Shown here piece by piece: positions 6,327 to 6,781 of a stretch of 6,781 nucleotides of DNA (its first letter is position 1; each line of letters begins with the position of its first letter). Below the pieces are notes generated by a model. That model made no database searches. It was given only the letters and a program-made list of their open reading frames with translations, and was not told the DNA's origin. The stretch covers positions 1 to 6,781 of the forward strand of contig JAIXSD010000199.1 in assembly GCA_027484885.1 (NCBI GenBank). Reading direction: 5' to 3'. This stretch comes from Rubrivivax sp. (lineage in GTDB: Bacteria > Pseudomonadota > Gammaproteobacteria > Burkholderiales > Burkholderiaceae_C). Both the position numbers and the translations under genes were made by a program.

Positions 6327-6354
6327 GCAAGCGGCCTGTGATCCAGGCGCTTGC
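6327..6354 (+). repeat. Hairpin in the panB leader
   Basis: GCAAGCG (6327-6333) pairs with CGCTTGC (6348-6354). After one bulged G (6334), CCTG (6335-6338) pairs with CAGG (6344-6347) around a 5-base loop, TGATC. The stem ends 29 bases before the panB ATG. No U-tract follows, so it is not an intrinsic terminator. It may act on leader stability or as a protein-binding palindrome; no known riboswitch is recognised. Confidence 0.6.
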
Positions 6355-6383
6355 GACCCAGTTCTGATTACCGAGGTGGCCCC

Positions 6384-6781
6384 ATGACCGAGCGCAAACC
6401 CATGACCTTGCAGCGCCTGCTGGACATGCATGCCAGCGGCGACAAGATCGCCATGTTGACCTGCTACGACGCCGCTTTCGCCACCCTGCTGGACGAAGCC
6501 GGCGTCGACGTGCTGCTGGTCGGCGATTCCCTGGGCAATGTGCTGCAGGGGCAGAGCAGCACGGTGCCGGTCTCGCTGGACGAGATGGTTTATCACACCC
6601 GCTGCGTCGCCCGCGGCCGCAAGAGCGCCTGGGTGATTGGCGATCTGCCCTTCGACAGCTACCAGAGCTCACCCCAGGAAGCCTGGAAGAGCGCGGCCGC
6701 CCTGGTCAAGGCCGGCGCCCATATGGTCAAGCTCGAGGGCGGCGGCTGGACGGCGCCGGTGGTGCGTTTTCTGGTGGAGCG
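6384..6781 (+). CDS. panB: PanB, 3-methyl-2-oxobutanoate hydroxymethyltransferase (N-terminal part)
   Basis: The first 132 codons of ketopantoate hydroxymethyltransferase, which transfers a hydroxymethyl group from 5,10-methylene-tetrahydrofolate to 2-oxoisovalerate, the first committed step of pantothenate (and so CoA) synthesis, in the cytoplasm. The gene runs off the right edge; the family is about 265-275 aa. Family motifs in order are [41 protein letters not shown] and [10 protein letters not shown]. By comparison with E. coli PanB, Asp48 and Asp87 should bind Mg2+, and Lys116 and Glu118 line the active site; the catalytic Glu is beyond the window. The ATG at 6384 has GAGG (6373-6376) 7 bases upstream; a second in-frame ATG at 6402 lacks a site. 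It is divergent from the cassette, and panC often follows panB, but that cannot be seen here. Confidence 0.95.
   Translation, partial: MTERKPMTLQRLLDMHASGDKIAMLTCYDAAFATLLDEAGVDVLLVGDSLGNVLQGQSSTVPVSLDEMVYHTRCVARGRKSAWVIGDLPFDSYQSSPQEAWKSAAALVKAGAHMVKLEGGGWTAPVVRFLVE

Larger units (their letters stand above)
6140..6383. other. Divergent intergenic region between the cassette and panB
   Basis: A 244-base stretch with no convincing gene lies between the two divergent starts. It should hold promoters for both directions. On each side, close to the start, is a GCAAGCGGC...GCTTGCG palindrome. The in-frame codons extending the pseudocyclase upstream (6140-6250) include ATA, CGA, GGA and CCT, unlike the coding parts of the window. 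A promoter-like -10 also lies within them, so they are treated as non-coding. Confidence 0.7.

Overview
The window is a high-GC (estimated by eye at about 70%), densely coding chromosomal segment. Its OxyR and PanB sequences, its codon use and its tight gene packing suggest a betaproteobacterium of the order Burkholderiales, of the Rubrivivax/Leptothrix/Roseateles kind. The lineage is an inference from gene character, not from a search. I see no mobile element, CRISPR array, tRNA or rRNA.

Layout from right to left, because most genes are on the minus strand. At the right edge (6384 onward, plus strand) is the start of panB, for ketopantoate hydroxymethyltransferase in pantothenate/CoA synthesis. 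A 244-base divergent intergenic region separates it from a minus-strand cassette of three genes. The first encodes a 586-aa protein with a degenerate class III nucleotide-cyclase-like domain, a TolB-like segment and C-terminal TPRs. The second encodes a 380-aa protein with the full vanadium-haloperoxidase/PAP2 active-site signature and an N-terminal GGVGPS tandem repeat. The third encodes a 662-aa subtilisin-type (S8) serine protease with a large insertion inside its catalytic domain. The gap between genes one and two is 27 bases, and genes two and three overlap as ATGA, so they look like one transcription unit. None has a convincing signal peptide.

After an 82-base gap, on the same strand, lies oxyR, a LysR-type peroxide sensor with cysteines at exactly 199 and 208. 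It overlaps (ATGA) the start of a further minus-strand gene, possibly TPR-like, that runs off the left edge.

The housekeeping parts are oxyR and panB. The interesting part is the three-gene cassette. A pseudocyclase/TPR scaffold, a probably cytoplasmic vanadate-pocket enzyme and a probably cytoplasmic subtilase, translated together, do not match any pathway I can name. A regulatory or conflict-type module is possible but is only inference. The divergent leaders on both sides of the panB/cassette intergenic region carry similar GCAAGCGGC...GCTTGCG palindromes, and the cyclase-like gene contains a perfect 13-bp inverted repeat.
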